From Flagellimonas abyssi (lineage in GTDB: Bacteria > Bacteroidota > Bacteroidia > Flavobacteriales > Flavobacteriaceae), in NCBI RefSeq assembly GCF_019457905.1, contig NZ_JAHZSV010000003.1:62001-126000 (forward strand): 64,000 bases of DNA, written 5' to 3'. Below the pieces are notes generated by a model, which did no database searches, was not told the origin of the DNA, and saw only the letters and a list, made by a program, of their open reading frames with translations. This document shows, in pieces, positions 1-8,088 of the stretch. A program made the translations under genes and the position numbers. The number at the start of each line of letters is the position of its first letter. Position 1 is the stretch's first letter.

Positions 1-68
1 AGATTGTCAAAAATGGCCTGATTGACCGTGCTTACTTCTTCTCTTTTGGGTACATTGATTGTGCTCAT
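1..68 (-). CDS. Carboxymuconolactone decarboxylase family protein, N-terminal fragment
   Basis: The first 22 codons of a gene that runs off the left edge of the window; the ATG is at 66-68 on the minus strand. The residues begin MSTINVPKREEVS and continue with NQAIFDNL, which I recognise as the usual opening of flavobacterial carboxymuconolactone-decarboxylase/AhpD-like proteins, small enzymes with a redox-active CxxC that lies outside the window. It sits 27 nt downstream of a 52-codon ORF on the same strand and both lie just beyond an AraC regulator, so a regulated two-gene operon is likely. Identification rests on a short fragment only. Confidence 0.6.
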   Translation of the reverse strand, partial: MSTINVPKREEVSTVNQAIFDN

Positions 69-95
69 AATTGAATTTTTAATATGAATAATTGA

Positions 96-254
96 TTAAT
101 ACGTCTGTATAAAGGGTTGTTCTGCATCACAATAGAAATCGTGATGATACTTTTGCTCACAGTGTTCCGCAACCGTAGCTGTTTTTACTTCGGTTTTCTG
201 TGATGTTCTAAAAATCTCAATGAGATTAAAAATTGATCTTTCTGTGGATTTCAT
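96..254 (-). CDS. Small protein of 52 residues, unknown
   Basis: A short ORF with an ATG at 252-254 and a TAA at 96-98. The product is rich in charged residues and ends with a cluster of possible metal ligands (EHCEQKYHHDFYCDAEQ). I do not recognise the family. Support for it being real: it lies on the same strand as, and 27 nt upstream of, the carboxymuconolactone-decarboxylase gene; a near-consensus -7 box (CATCTTTG on the minus strand, 282-289) lies 27 nt upstream of the ATG; and codon use looks like that of its neighbours. It may be the first gene of an AraC-controlled operon. Confidence 0.45.
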   Translation of the reverse strand: MKSTERSIFNLIEIFRTSQKTEVKTATVAEHCEQKYHHDFYCDAEQPFIQTY

Positions 255-347
255 CTTTTATCTGTTTTTTTTATTACAGGGCAAAGATGCTCCGAAAAAG
301 AGGGTGGGTGTTAGGAAGGATTTCCCGATGGCTTGACCAATTTTCCC

Positions 348-1196
348 TTAGGCCATCAAAAAGAGGTTTTCACGGTATTCTGATGGGCTCATTTGTGTCA
401 TCTTCTTAAAAAAACGGCTAAAATGCGTGGGGTCGGTGAACCCAAGCTCAAACGCAATTTCCTGATTTTGTTTATCGGTAAAATTGATGAGTCGTTTGGC
501 CTCCAATGCGATTCGTTCCAGAATAATTTGTTGTGGCGACTTCTGATTGTAAATGGCAAAAAGATTGGATAGTGTTTTGGGAGATTTGTGCAACAATTCA
601 GCATAATCGCTCACCTTTCTCTTGGTTTTGAAGTTTAGGTCCACTAAAACATTGAATTTTCGGATGGTTTCGACTTGATCGTTCCCCAATGCTTTGACCA
701 TGAGCTGTTCTTTTGCCAATCGCGTGCTCATTATAATCATTCTTTTTAGTAGCATTTGAAGCATATCGCCCTGAATATTGTCGGGTGTTGAAAACTCTTC
801 GATGAAAATATCGTGCAGCAAATTAAACTTGTTCAACTGTTCTTTTGGAATAGTGATGATAGGGATATCCTGTGTTCCAAAAAACAAAATCCCATTACAG
901 GAAACCTCGCTGTCATGATCGAATATACAGTAAAACTCCCTATTGAAAAGTATGGCTGTAAGGGGCAATTGCATTTTGGAATAGGAAACGTGTTGTAAAT
1001 ATGTAACGGTAATAATCTGATTGGGCAAAAGTTCCAAATCCATTCCATCTATTTGAACCGTCAGGGGGCAATCGTTCCGGTTCCATAAAAATTTAATGGT
1101 TTTTGAGGTTGTGGAGAATCGTTCCTCATCATTTTTGATATCATCCGAAAATCCTAAAATGGCTCCTAACTTGGAATCCTTGTATTCGTATCTCAT
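348..1196 (-). CDS. AraC-family transcriptional regulator
   Basis: A 282-residue DNA-binding regulator. The last ~100 residues form the two helix-turn-helix units of the AraC/XylS family: the first around KVSDYAELLHKSPKTLSNLF, the second with the hallmark EIAFELGFTDPTHFSRFFKK and the closing MSPSEYRE. The N-terminal ~170 residues are a sensing region with no recognised ligand. It is read towards the small ORF and the carboxymuconolactone-decarboxylase gene at 1-254, and regulators of this kind commonly control the adjacent redox gene; that target is inferred from position only. The start is the only ATG that fits the family length. Confidence 0.9.
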   Translation of the reverse strand: MRYEYKDSKLGAILGFSDDIKNDEERFSTTSKTIKFLWNRNDCPLTVQIDGMDLELLPNQIITVTYLQHVSYSKMQLPLTAILFNREFYCIFDHDSEVSCNGILFFGTQDIPIITIPKEQLNKFNLLHDIFIEEFSTPDNIQGDMLQMLLKRMIIMSTRLAKEQLMVKALGNDQVETIRKFNVLVDLNFKTKRKVSDYAELLHKSPKTLSNLFAIYNQKSPQQIILERIALEAKRLINFTDKQNQEIAFELGFTDPTHFSRFFKKMTQMSPSEYRENLFLMA

Positions 1197-1275
1197 TGGG
1201 AAGATTGTTCCGTTACAGAACGATTAGTCCTTCTATTTCATTCATACTTACAGCCCAAAAGAATTAAAATCAAAC

Positions 1276-1306
1276 AAAAAAGCGCGCATCTTTGGATGCG
1301 CGCTTT
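1276..1306 (-). terminator. Rho-independent terminator of pyk
   Basis: A perfect 12 bp stem AAAGCGCGCATC / GATGCGCGCTTT with a 4 nt loop, starting 21 nt downstream of the pyk stop codon. On the minus strand the stem is followed by a run of T, as expected for the pyk transcript; on the plus strand the tail is poorer. Confidence 0.9.
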
Positions 1307-1327
1307 CTATAAATCTGTTTTTTTATT

Positions 1328-2770
1328 TTAAAAATTACAGCTTTCTATCTCTGTTACCCTCAAGGTGTTCACCATACCTTTTTCTTTAATGGGCATGGCC
1401 GCCAAACTTACGAGCATATCGCCTACTTCCAAGAAACCTTTTTTACATGCTATCTGGTTTACATCCTCGATGGTCTGGTCAGTGGAGACAAACTTGTCGT
1501 AGTAAAATGCTTTTACTCCCCATAAAAGGTTCAATTGGGTCAATATTCTTTTGTTCGATGTAAACACAAGGATATGTGCGGCTGGTCTCCAAGCGGAAAT
1601 CTGGAAAGCCGTGTATCCACTATTGGTCAATGTGGAAATAGCTTTTGCCGAGATTTCGTTTGCCATTAACGCGGCATGGTAACAAACGGATTTGGTAATA
1701 TATCTTTTGGTACGTATGTGCGGTGGGGTTTGCGGTACCTTGATCAAACTGGAACTCTCGACACTTGAAACAATACTTGCCATTTTCTCGATAACCTGTA
1801 CCGGATAGTTCCCAACAGATGTTTCTCCCGAGAGCATTACGGCATCGGCCCCGTCCATTACGGAGTTGGCAACGTCGTTCACCTCGGCACGGGTAGGGGT
1901 TAAACTGGTAATCATGGTCTCCATCATCTGGGTAGCGATGATTACAGGAATTCTTCCCTTTTTGGCGCTCAACACCAATTGTTTCTGAACCAATGGGACC
2001 TCTTGCGCTGGAATTTCCACCCCAAGGTCGCCACGGGCCACCATAAGTCCATCGGAAGCTTTTACGATCTCATCGATGTTCTCCAGTGCTTCAGGTTTCT
2101 CAATCTTTGAAATCACGGGAATTTTGTGCTCTGTGTGCTGTTTTATCAAATCATGAAGATCGTATAGGTCCTGTGCATGACGCACAAATGACAATGCTAT
2201 CCAATCAACATCTTGTCCAATCGCAAAAATGGCATCTTTGATATCCTTTTTTGTAAGGGCGGGGAGTGAGATGTTGGTATTGGGAAGGTTTACCCCTTTT
2301 TTGGATTTAAGCGGTCCTCCTTGTATCACCTTGGCCACTACCTCGTTATCCCCATTAGTGGATTTCACTTCAAAAATAAGCTTGCCATCGTCCAAAAGAA
2401 TACGTTCCCCCGCTTTAACATCTTTGGGGAAGCTCTTGTAGTTCATGTAGACCCTTTCGGCGGTGCCCTCAAACGGTTCTCCCGTTACAAAGGTAACCTC
2501 ATCACCTGGAGCAACTACGGCTTCACCGCCCATTACCCCAACTCTTAGTTTGGGGCCTTGTAGGTCGGCAAGTATGGCTATATTGACTTCCAATTCCTCA
2601 TTAAGCTCCCTTATCATTTTAATTCGCTCGGCAACATCTTCGTAGGCGGCGTGGGAAAAGTTTATTCTAAAAACATCTACTCCTGCATGGATCATTTCCC
2701 TTAGGGTCTCCTTTGTACTGGTGGCAGGTCCTAGGGTTGCTACAATTTTAGTCTTCTTTATAGTTGGCAT
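1328..2770 (-). CDS. pyk: Pyruvate kinase
   Basis: Catalyses the last ATP-forming step of glycolysis, phosphoenolpyruvate plus ADP to pyruvate plus ATP, in the cytosol. At 480 residues it has the normal family length. Visible landmarks are the N-terminal KIVATLGPAT, the NFSHA active-site segment, the metal and substrate site VISKIEKPEAL, VARGDLGVEIP, and the signature ATQMMETM followed by PTRAEVNDVANSVMDGADA and MLSGET. The C-terminal allosteric domain of about 120 residues is present. It begins 2 nt after the IPExxxVDY gene, so the two are co-transcribed, and a strong terminator follows. In flavobacteria this pair commonly follows acpP-fabF-rnc. Confidence 0.98.
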   Translation of the reverse strand: MPTIKKTKIVATLGPATSTKETLREMIHAGVDVFRINFSHAAYEDVAERIKMIRELNEELEVNIAILADLQGPKLRVGVMGGEAVVAPGDEVTFVTGEPFEGTAERVYMNYKSFPKDVKAGERILLDDGKLIFEVKSTNGDNEVVAKVIQGGPLKSKKGVNLPNTNISLPALTKKDIKDAIFAIGQDVDWIALSFVRHAQDLYDLHDLIKQHTEHKIPVISKIEKPEALENIDEIVKASDGLMVARGDLGVEIPAQEVPLVQKQLVLSAKKGRIPVIIATQMMETMITSLTPTRAEVNDVANSVMDGADAVMLSGETSVGNYPVQVIEKMASIVSSVESSSLIKVPQTPPHIRTKRYITKSVCYHAALMANEISAKAISTLTNSGYTAFQISAWRPAAHILVFTSNKRILTQLNLLWGVKAFYYDKFVSTDQTIEDVNQIACKKGFLEVGDMLVSLAAMPIKEKGMVNTLRVTEIESCNF

Positions 2771-2772
2771 TT

Positions 2773-3243
2773 TTAAAAGATTAAATTTCTTTTTGATTTT
2801 AAATTCTGTGTATCCAAAGGATATGCTGTTATCACTTTGGCTATGGTGTTGATCGATTTGATCTTTTTGAGAAACAACGCTTCATCTATCGTATCTACCT
2901 TTAAAAAATAATCTACTTCTTTTCGTTCTTTCACCAAATAGTCTGTTCTTCGGGAAATATTGTTATCAAATAACCCCACTGAAGGCATTTCTTCCTCAAC
3001 TTCGCACTTGTTGGAAATCAGCGTCCAATACATCTCGCTCATCTCATCGTCCCAATCAAACACCGAAAAAGACATTTTTCCATCTAATTGAAGGTCTTTT
3101 TTCATCCGTTTTAGATACAGTCCACAACTGGAATTTATGGCATAGGTGATGGCATAATCTTCCAAATTACTGTGAATGGCGATGAGCGAAAAGCTTTCAT
3201 CGTACAAGTCCGCCGATATCTTATGCGTCGTTAATATGCCCAT
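2773..3243 (-). CDS. IPExxxVDY family protein
   Basis: A 156-residue protein of unknown function. It matches a small Bacteroidota family named after the motif IPExxxVDYFLKI; here the equivalent segment reads VKERKEVDYFLKVD, so the IPE part has diverged while VDYFLKV is kept. No signal peptide or membrane segment is visible, so it is probably cytosolic. The family is regularly found between rnc and pyk, as here; the stop is 2 nt before the pyk start. Its job is not known, and neither motif nor context suggests catalysis. Confidence 0.8.
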   Translation of the reverse strand: MGILTTHKISADLYDESFSLIAIHSNLEDYAITYAINSSCGLYLKRMKKDLQLDGKMSFSVFDWDDEMSEMYWTLISNKCEVEEEMPSVGLFDNNISRRTDYLVKERKEVDYFLKVDTIDEALFLKKIKSINTIAKVITAYPLDTQNLKSKRNLIF

Positions 3244-3254
3244 AACACGAACCG

Positions 3255-3262
3255 TAAATATA
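3255..3262 (-). promoter_or_regulatory. Probable -7 box for the IPExxxVDY-pyk operon
   Basis: On the minus strand the bases read TATATTTA, one mismatch from the Bacteroidota -7 consensus TAnnTTTG, 11 nt upstream of the ATG at 3243. This leaves only a very short leader and suggests that pyk can be transcribed separately from acpP-fabF-rnc. Confidence 0.4.
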
Positions 3263-3348
3263 GGCTTAATCCTATTGAATGCCTAGTCTATACAAAACAA
3301 TACACTTATAAATCAAGCGAAAACGTTTGAGTTTACCATTATTTAAAG

Positions 3349-4086
3349 TTACTTGTTATCTATCCTACTTTGCAGTGCAAAATAGGCTCTCTTGGATGCC
3401 TTTTCTTCAGCTTTTTTCTTGGATGTGGCCCTTGCCTTGGCGAGCATTCTATCTCCTATGGTCAGCTTTACCGCAAAGTGTTTGAGCTCATCGTTTCCGG
3501 TGTCCTCGTAAACATTGTAATTAAAGTGTTTCTTTTCTTTTTGGCACCATTCTATCACCAAGCTTTTATAGCTTATTACCTTGCCCTCCAACTGTTCTAT
3601 ATCGACGTAGGGCTCAATTACCCTCTCGTTGATGAATTTTTCGCAGTAATTGTACCCTCTATCCAAATAAATAGCTCCCACGAGTGCCTCGAAAACATTT
3701 CCATGTATATTGTCACCAAAATGGGCCTTGGGAATCCTGCTCTCAACATATTTGAGCAGACCGAGGTCCTTTCCCAATTCGTTCAGGTGCTTTCGGCTGA
3801 CGACCTTGGAACGCATTTTAGTCAGGTACCCCTCGTCCCCTTCGGGCACTTCGTTGTACAGATGTTTTGAAATAATGGTACCCAGCATGGAGTCTCCCAG
3901 AAATTCCAATCGCTCGTAGTTCACCGGATTGCCCTCATCGTCCTTTTTGTTCATGGAACGATGAAGAAAGGCTGTTTTGTAGATTTCAAGACTCTTGGGC
4001 TTAAATCCAAGTATTCTTTTCATTCCCAAAAAAAAATCCCCATCCGAGCTTGGATGGGAATTGAATATTTTGGAAGTAAGTTTCAT
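3349..4086 (-). CDS. rnc: Ribonuclease III
   Basis: Double-strand-specific endoribonuclease that processes rRNA precursors and structured mRNAs. The catalytic domain (about residues 10-160) carries the signature YERLEFLGDSMLG with the metal-binding Glu and Asp, and the second acidic site FEALVGAIYLDRG. A double-stranded-RNA-binding domain follows (about 175-240; SYKSLVIEWCQK and the closing KKKAEEKASKRAY). At 245 residues the length is normal. It starts 9 nt after fabF, in the acpP-fabF-rnc operon common in this phylum. Confidence 0.96.
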   Translation of the reverse strand: MKLTSKIFNSHPSSDGDFFLGMKRILGFKPKSLEIYKTAFLHRSMNKKDDEGNPVNYERLEFLGDSMLGTIISKHLYNEVPEGDEGYLTKMRSKVVSRKHLNELGKDLGLLKYVESRIPKAHFGDNIHGNVFEALVGAIYLDRGYNYCEKFINERVIEPYVDIEQLEGKVISYKSLVIEWCQKEKKHFNYNVYEDTGNDELKHFAVKLTIGDRMLAKARATSKKKAEEKASKRAYFALQSRIDNK

Positions 4087-4095
4087 GTTACAAAA

Positions 4096-5346
4096 CTACC
4101 CTATTTTTTTGAATAGTACGCAAGCGTTGTGTCCCCCAAAGCCAAATGTATTGCTCATGGCAACTTTCACTTCACGTTCTTGTGCCTTGTTCAAGGTCAA
4201 GTTAAGCGAAGGGTCTATTTGCTCGTCCACCACACTATGGTTAATAGTTGGAGGCACCAAACTATGTTCCATGGCCAGTATTGATGCGATGGCCTCGATT
4301 GCTCCGGCCGCTCCCAACAAGTGTCCTGTCATGGACTTGGTAGAATTGATGTTGATGTCCTTGGCATGATCCCCGAACACTTTGGAAATAGCTTTAAGCT
4401 CGGCCACGTCCCCAAGTGGTGTAGAGGTTCCATGCGTATTGATGGCATCAACGTCCTCTGGTTTCAATCCTGCGTTCTCCAAGCAGTTTTCCATCACTTT
4501 TATCACTCCGATGCCTTCTGGATGAGGAGCGGTCATGTGGTGGGCGTCACTTGACAATCCCCCGCCCAAAACTTCGGCATATATTTTAGCGCCACGAGCT
4601 TTGGCGTGCTCATACTCTTCAAGTATCAGTGCTCCTCCACCTTCTCCCAGTACAAACCCGTCGCGCGTGGCATCGAATGGTCTGGAAGCGGTCTCTGGAC
4701 TGTCGTTTCTGGTGGAAAGTGCATGCATGGCATTAAACCCTCCCATACCTGCAATGGTAACGGCAGCTTCACTACCACCGGTCACGATGACATCGCAATG
4801 GCCCAACCTTATATAGTTGAGCGCATCGATCATGGCATTTGCCGATGATGCACAAGCAGAAACCGTAGTATAGTTAGGCCCCATAAATCCATGTTTTATG
4901 GAAATGTTGCCCGGTGCTATATCAGCAATCATTTTAGGTATAAAGAAAGGATTGAATCGTGGTGTACCATCGCCATTGGCATAATTGATCACCTCATTTT
5001 GAAAAGTTTCCAGTCCACCAATTCCGGCCCCCCATACAACACCTACCCTAAACTTGTCCACAACGTTCAAGTCTATTCCAGAGTCTGCTATGGCTTCGTC
5101 GGAAGAGACTAAGGCATACTGGGCGAACCTATCCAACTTTCTGGCCTCTTTTCTATCAAAGAAGTCGTTTGGATCGTATCCTTTAAGCTCGCAAGCAAAC
5201 TTTGTCTTAAATTTTTCGGTATCGAAATACGTAATGGGGGCAGAACCGCTCTTACCAGTCCGTAGTCCTTCCCAATAAGCTTCTAAATTGTTACCTATGG
5301 GGGTCAATGCTCCCATTCCGGTAACTACAACTCGCTTTAACTGCAT
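4096..5346 (-). CDS. fabF: Beta-ketoacyl-ACP synthase II
   Basis: Condenses malonyl-ACP with a growing acyl chain in type II fatty acid synthesis. The thiolase-fold enzyme of 416 residues shows the nucleophile in TVSACASS, the active-site His in NTHGTSTPLGD and the second His in SMTGHLLGAAG, with the C-terminal NTFGFGGHN. I chose the ATG at 5344-5346 (MQLKRVVVTGMG) because it is the conserved FabF start; an in-frame ATG 17 codons upstream would add an AT-rich, non-family tail. It follows acpP, its carrier-protein partner, by about 100 nt. Confidence 0.97.
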   Translation of the reverse strand: MQLKRVVVTGMGALTPIGNNLEAYWEGLRTGKSGSAPITYFDTEKFKTKFACELKGYDPNDFFDRKEARKLDRFAQYALVSSDEAIADSGIDLNVVDKFRVGVVWGAGIGGLETFQNEVINYANGDGTPRFNPFFIPKMIADIAPGNISIKHGFMGPNYTTVSACASSANAMIDALNYIRLGHCDVIVTGGSEAAVTIAGMGGFNAMHALSTRNDSPETASRPFDATRDGFVLGEGGGALILEEYEHAKARGAKIYAEVLGGGLSSDAHHMTAPHPEGIGVIKVMENCLENAGLKPEDVDAINTHGTSTPLGDVAELKAISKVFGDHAKDININSTKSMTGHLLGAAGAIEAIASILAMEHSLVPPTINHSVVDEQIDPSLNLTLNKAQEREVKVAMSNTFGFGGHNACVLFKKIG

Positions 5347-5448
5347 TGAACTATTTTTTTTACCCTTTAGACCTAAATTATAAAAAAAATTATCCATGCG
5401 ATAACCACCACATGGATAATTTTAAATCTTTAGCGATATATCATATAA

Positions 5449-5682
5449 TTACTTAGCTTCTTCGATGTAGCTAATGGCCTGACCAACAGTGGCGATGTTC
5501 TCTGCTTGGTCATCTGGTATTTGGATATCAAATTCTTTCTCAAACTCCATGATAAGTTCAACAGTGTCCAAGGAATCCGCTCCTAAGTCGTTGGTAAAGC
5601 TAGCTTCAGCTACAACTTCATTCTCATCTACACCTAGTTTATCAACGATGATAGCCTTTACTCTTGATGCAATGTCTGACAT
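5449..5682 (-). CDS. acpP: Acyl carrier protein
   Basis: A 77-residue acidic carrier protein that holds fatty-acyl intermediates on 4'-phosphopantetheine. The attachment serine is in the canonical [12 protein letters not shown], and the helices around it match the family throughout ([31 protein letters not shown]). It is the first gene of acpP-fabF-rnc and is divergent from purN across a 162 bp gap. Confidence 0.98.
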   Translation of the reverse strand: MSDIASRVKAIIVDKLGVDENEVVAEASFTNDLGADSLDTVELIMEFEKEFDIQIPDDQAENIATVGQAISYIEEAK

Positions 5683-5715
5683 AATTATTGTGGTTTTAAA
5701 AATTTAAATCGTTGG

Positions 5716-5723
5716 CAAAAATA
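5716..5723 (-). promoter_or_regulatory. -7 box of the acpP promoter
   Basis: Reads TATTTTTG on the minus strand, an exact match to TAnnTTTG, 33 nt upstream of the acpP ATG. I do not see a clean -33 element at the right distance. Confidence 0.55.
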
Positions 5724-5796
5724 TAAAACTTTGGATTAAATACACTATTTGTCGATAAAATGTGCTTTAAATTAATCGTCTTTAATTACTGTACCT

Positions 5797-5804
5797 TACT
5801 TTAG
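5797..5804 (+). promoter_or_regulatory. -7 box of the purN promoter
   Basis: Reads TACTTTAG, one mismatch from TAnnTTTG, 40 nt upstream of the purN ATG and divergent from the acpP box in the same intergenic gap. Confidence 0.5.
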
Positions 5805-5844
5805 CCGACGTAATTTAGTCCAAAAACCTATCAATTCCTAACGA

Positions 5845-6408
5845 ATGAAACGAATTGTAATCTTCGCTTCGGGCAGTGGGTCCAATGCAGAAAATATTAT
5901 ATCATTTTTTCGTGAAAAACCCGAGGTAGCCGTTGCTGCTGTGCTTACCAACAAACAAACGGCAACAGTTCTTGACCGCTGCGAAAGGTTGAATGTACCT
6001 GCATTTTATTTTAATAATACTGCCTTTAGGGATTCGGATGCGGTTGTACATCTTTTGCAGGGACTCAACATAGATTTAATTGTACTTGCCGGCTTTCTTT
6101 GGAAGATTCCCTCCAACCTCATCGAAGCATTTCCGGATAAAATCATCAATATTCACCCCGCCCTGTTGCCCAAATACGGAGGAAAGGGAATGTACGGGGA
6201 CAGGGTCCATCAAGCCGTAAAAGAAAACAAGGAATCCGAAACGGGCATCACCATACATTATGTAAACGAAAATTATGATGAGGGAGCCATCATCTTTCAA
6301 GCTAAAACCGATGTTGTTCCTTCAGATGATGCAAGTTCCATTGCCCAAAAAGTACATCTGCTCGAATATGAACATTTCCCGAAAGTAATAGAAAAACTAT
6401 TGTCCTAA
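5845..6408 (+). CDS. purN: Phosphoribosylglycinamide formyltransferase
   Basis: Transfers a formyl group from 10-formyl-tetrahydrofolate to GAR, the third step of purine synthesis. The 187-residue protein begins with the phosphate-binding IFASGSGSNAENI, and carries the folate-site segments NIHPALLPKYGGKGMYG (catalytic Asn and His) and SETGITIHYVNENYDEG with the catalytic Asp. Its stop overlaps the start of rnhA by one base, so the two are translated together. Divergent from acpP. Confidence 0.97.
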   Translation: MKRIVIFASGSGSNAENIISFFREKPEVAVAAVLTNKQTATVLDRCERLNVPAFYFNNTAFRDSDAVVHLLQGLNIDLIVLAGFLWKIPSNLIEAFPDKIINIHPALLPKYGGKGMYGDRVHQAVKENKESETGITIHYVNENYDEGAIIFQAKTDVVPSDDASSIAQKVHLLEYEHFPKVIEKLLS

Positions 6409-7043
6409 TGGCCAAAAAGAAAAAGTTTTATGTCGTGTGGCAGGGCAAACATCCCGGCATTTTTGAGTCTTGGAAAGATTGTAAAGCTCAGATTGAGGGG
6501 TATAAAGGCGCCCAGTACAAATCCTTCGCCACTTTTGAAGAGGCCAAAAAAGCCTATAATGGCAACTACATGGACTACAAAGGGAAATCCAAGGGCAAAA
6601 GTGAACTTACTCCAGAAGAACTTCTAAAAATTGGAGACCCCAATTATAATTCCATTGCCGTGGATGCGGCATCGAGCGGAAATCCTGGCAGAATGGAGTA
6701 TCGTGGTGTGGACACCAAAACCAAAAAGATGCTATTTCATCAAGGTCCTTTTGAACAGGGAACAAGCAACGTAGGGGAATTTCTGGCCCTAGTGCATGGA
6801 CTGGCTTTTTTACAACAGAAAAAGAGCGATCGTATTTTGTATTCCGATTCCCGTATCGCCATTGGTTGGGTACGGAAGAAAAAATGCGGTACCAAACTGG
6901 TGAAGAATGCAAAAAATGCCCAGTTGTTCGAACTTATCGAGCGCGCGGAGAACTGGTTGAAAAAGAACCGTTTCAATACCCCGATCGTAAAGTGGGAGAC
7001 CAAGGCATGGGGCGAAATCCCTGCCGATTTTGGCAGAAAATAA
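6408..7043 (+). CDS. rnhA: Ribonuclease H with N-terminal viroplasmin domain
   Basis: Degrades the RNA strand of RNA-DNA hybrids. The N-terminal 45 residues (KFYVVWQGKHPGIFESW ... FATFEEAKKAY) are the caulimovirus viroplasmin / hybrid-binding module. The RNase H1 domain follows from about residue 75: SIAVDAASSGNPG supplies the first Asp, NVGEFLALVHGL the Glu, and YSDSRIAIGWV the next Asp. At 211 residues this is the usual length of the Bacteroidota form. It overlaps purN by one base. Confidence 0.93.
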   Translation: MAKKKKFYVVWQGKHPGIFESWKDCKAQIEGYKGAQYKSFATFEEAKKAYNGNYMDYKGKSKGKSELTPEELLKIGDPNYNSIAVDAASSGNPGRMEYRGVDTKTKKMLFHQGPFEQGTSNVGEFLALVHGLAFLQQKKSDRILYSDSRIAIGWVRKKKCGTKLVKNAKNAQLFELIERAENWLKKNRFNTPIVKWETKAWGEIPADFGRK

Positions 7044-7070
7044 ACCTTTGCACGAACAAAGCACCCATTA

Positions 7071-7103
7071 TTTGATAATTGGAACATCCATACCGTATAT
7101 TTG
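7071..7103 (+). promoter_or_regulatory. Promoter of the PfkB kinase gene
   Basis: TTTG at 7071-7074, a 21 bp spacer and TATATTTG at 7096-7103, an exact Bacteroidota primary-sigma promoter. The start codon is 17 nt downstream of the -7 box. Confidence 0.8.
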
Positions 7104-7119
7104 CACCAAAAATTAGGGA

Positions 7120-8046
7120 ATGGGCAAATTACTGATCGTGGGAACCATGGCTTTTGATGCCATTGAAACACCGTTCGGGAAAACTGGAAGAATATTGGGG
7201 GGCGCCGGGACCTTTATCGGTCTGGCAGCGTCACAGTTTAGAATAGACTCCGCAATAGTATCCGTAGTGGGAGATGATTTTCCACAATCTTACATGGATA
7301 TCTTAAAAAACAAGAACATAGACCTTTCGGGTGTTGAAGTTGTAAAAGGGGGCAAAACCTTCTTTTGGGAAGGAAAGTACCATAACGACCTCAATTCCAG
7401 GGATACTTTAGCCACCGAGCTAAACACTTTGGCAGATTTTAACCCCGTTGTCCCAAAGGATTATACCGATGCCGATATCGTAATGCTCGGTAACCTTCAT
7501 CCTAATATCCAACTGAGTGTAATTAATCAGATGGAAAAACGACCAAAGCTTATAGTTTTGGATACCATGAACTTTTGGATGGACAATACCTGGGATGAAT
7601 TGATGACAGTGATTTCCAAAATCGATGTCATTACCATAAATGATGAAGAAGCCCGTCAGATGACCAACGAATATTCCTTGGTCAAGGCCGCCGCAAAGAT
7701 TCAGCAAATGGGCCCCAAATATGTGGTCATAAAAAAAGGAGAGCACGGCGCACTTTTGTTCCATAAGGACAATATTTTCTTTGCGCCTGCACTTCCACTG
7801 GAAGAAGTATTTGACCCTACCGGTGCCGGAGACACCTTTGCAGGTGGCTTTACCGGGTATTTGACCGAGTCGGAAAACATTTCTTTTGAAAGCATGAAAA
7901 ATGCCATTATCCATGGGTCCAACCTGGCATCGTTCTGTGTGGAAAAATTTGGCACGGACCGGATGGTCGATTTAAAAAAGAGTGAGGTCGAGGCCCGCTT
8001 GTTACAATTTAGAGAGTTGACGCAGTTCAATATAGAATTAACATAA
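7120..8046 (+). CDS. PfkB-family sugar/nucleoside kinase
   Basis: A 308-residue cytosolic kinase of the ribokinase superfamily. The N-terminal glycine pair is in GRILGGAGTFIGLAASQF, and the catalytic and anion-hole signature DPTGAGDTFAGGF lies at about residues 231-243. The substrate cannot be read from the sequence; candidates include ribose, adenosine and other furanosides. It is followed by a terminator and then by the PurF-like gene, a pairing I have seen in Bacteroidota, which makes a ribose or purine nucleoside substrate plausible, though only as inference. Confidence 0.9.
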   Translation: MGKLLIVGTMAFDAIETPFGKTGRILGGAGTFIGLAASQFRIDSAIVSVVGDDFPQSYMDILKNKNIDLSGVEVVKGGKTFFWEGKYHNDLNSRDTLATELNTLADFNPVVPKDYTDADIVMLGNLHPNIQLSVINQMEKRPKLIVLDTMNFWMDNTWDELMTVISKIDVITINDEEARQMTNEYSLVKAAAKIQQMGPKYVVIKKGEHGALLFHKDNIFFAPALPLEEVFDPTGAGDTFAGGFTGYLTESENISFESMKNAIIHGSNLASFCVEKFGTDRMVDLKKSEVEARLLQFRELTQFNIELT

Positions 8047-8051
8047 TGTTT

Positions 8052-8076
8052 GCCCTGAAAGTTTCGGGGCTTTTTT
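8052..8076 (+). terminator. Terminator after the PfkB kinase
   Basis: GCCCTGAAA pairs with TTTCGGGGC and is followed by TTTTTT. It ends only 12 nt before the next ATG, so it may act as an attenuator or partial terminator between the kinase and the PurF-like gene. Confidence 0.75.
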
Positions 8077-8088
8077 ATTTGTATTGTT

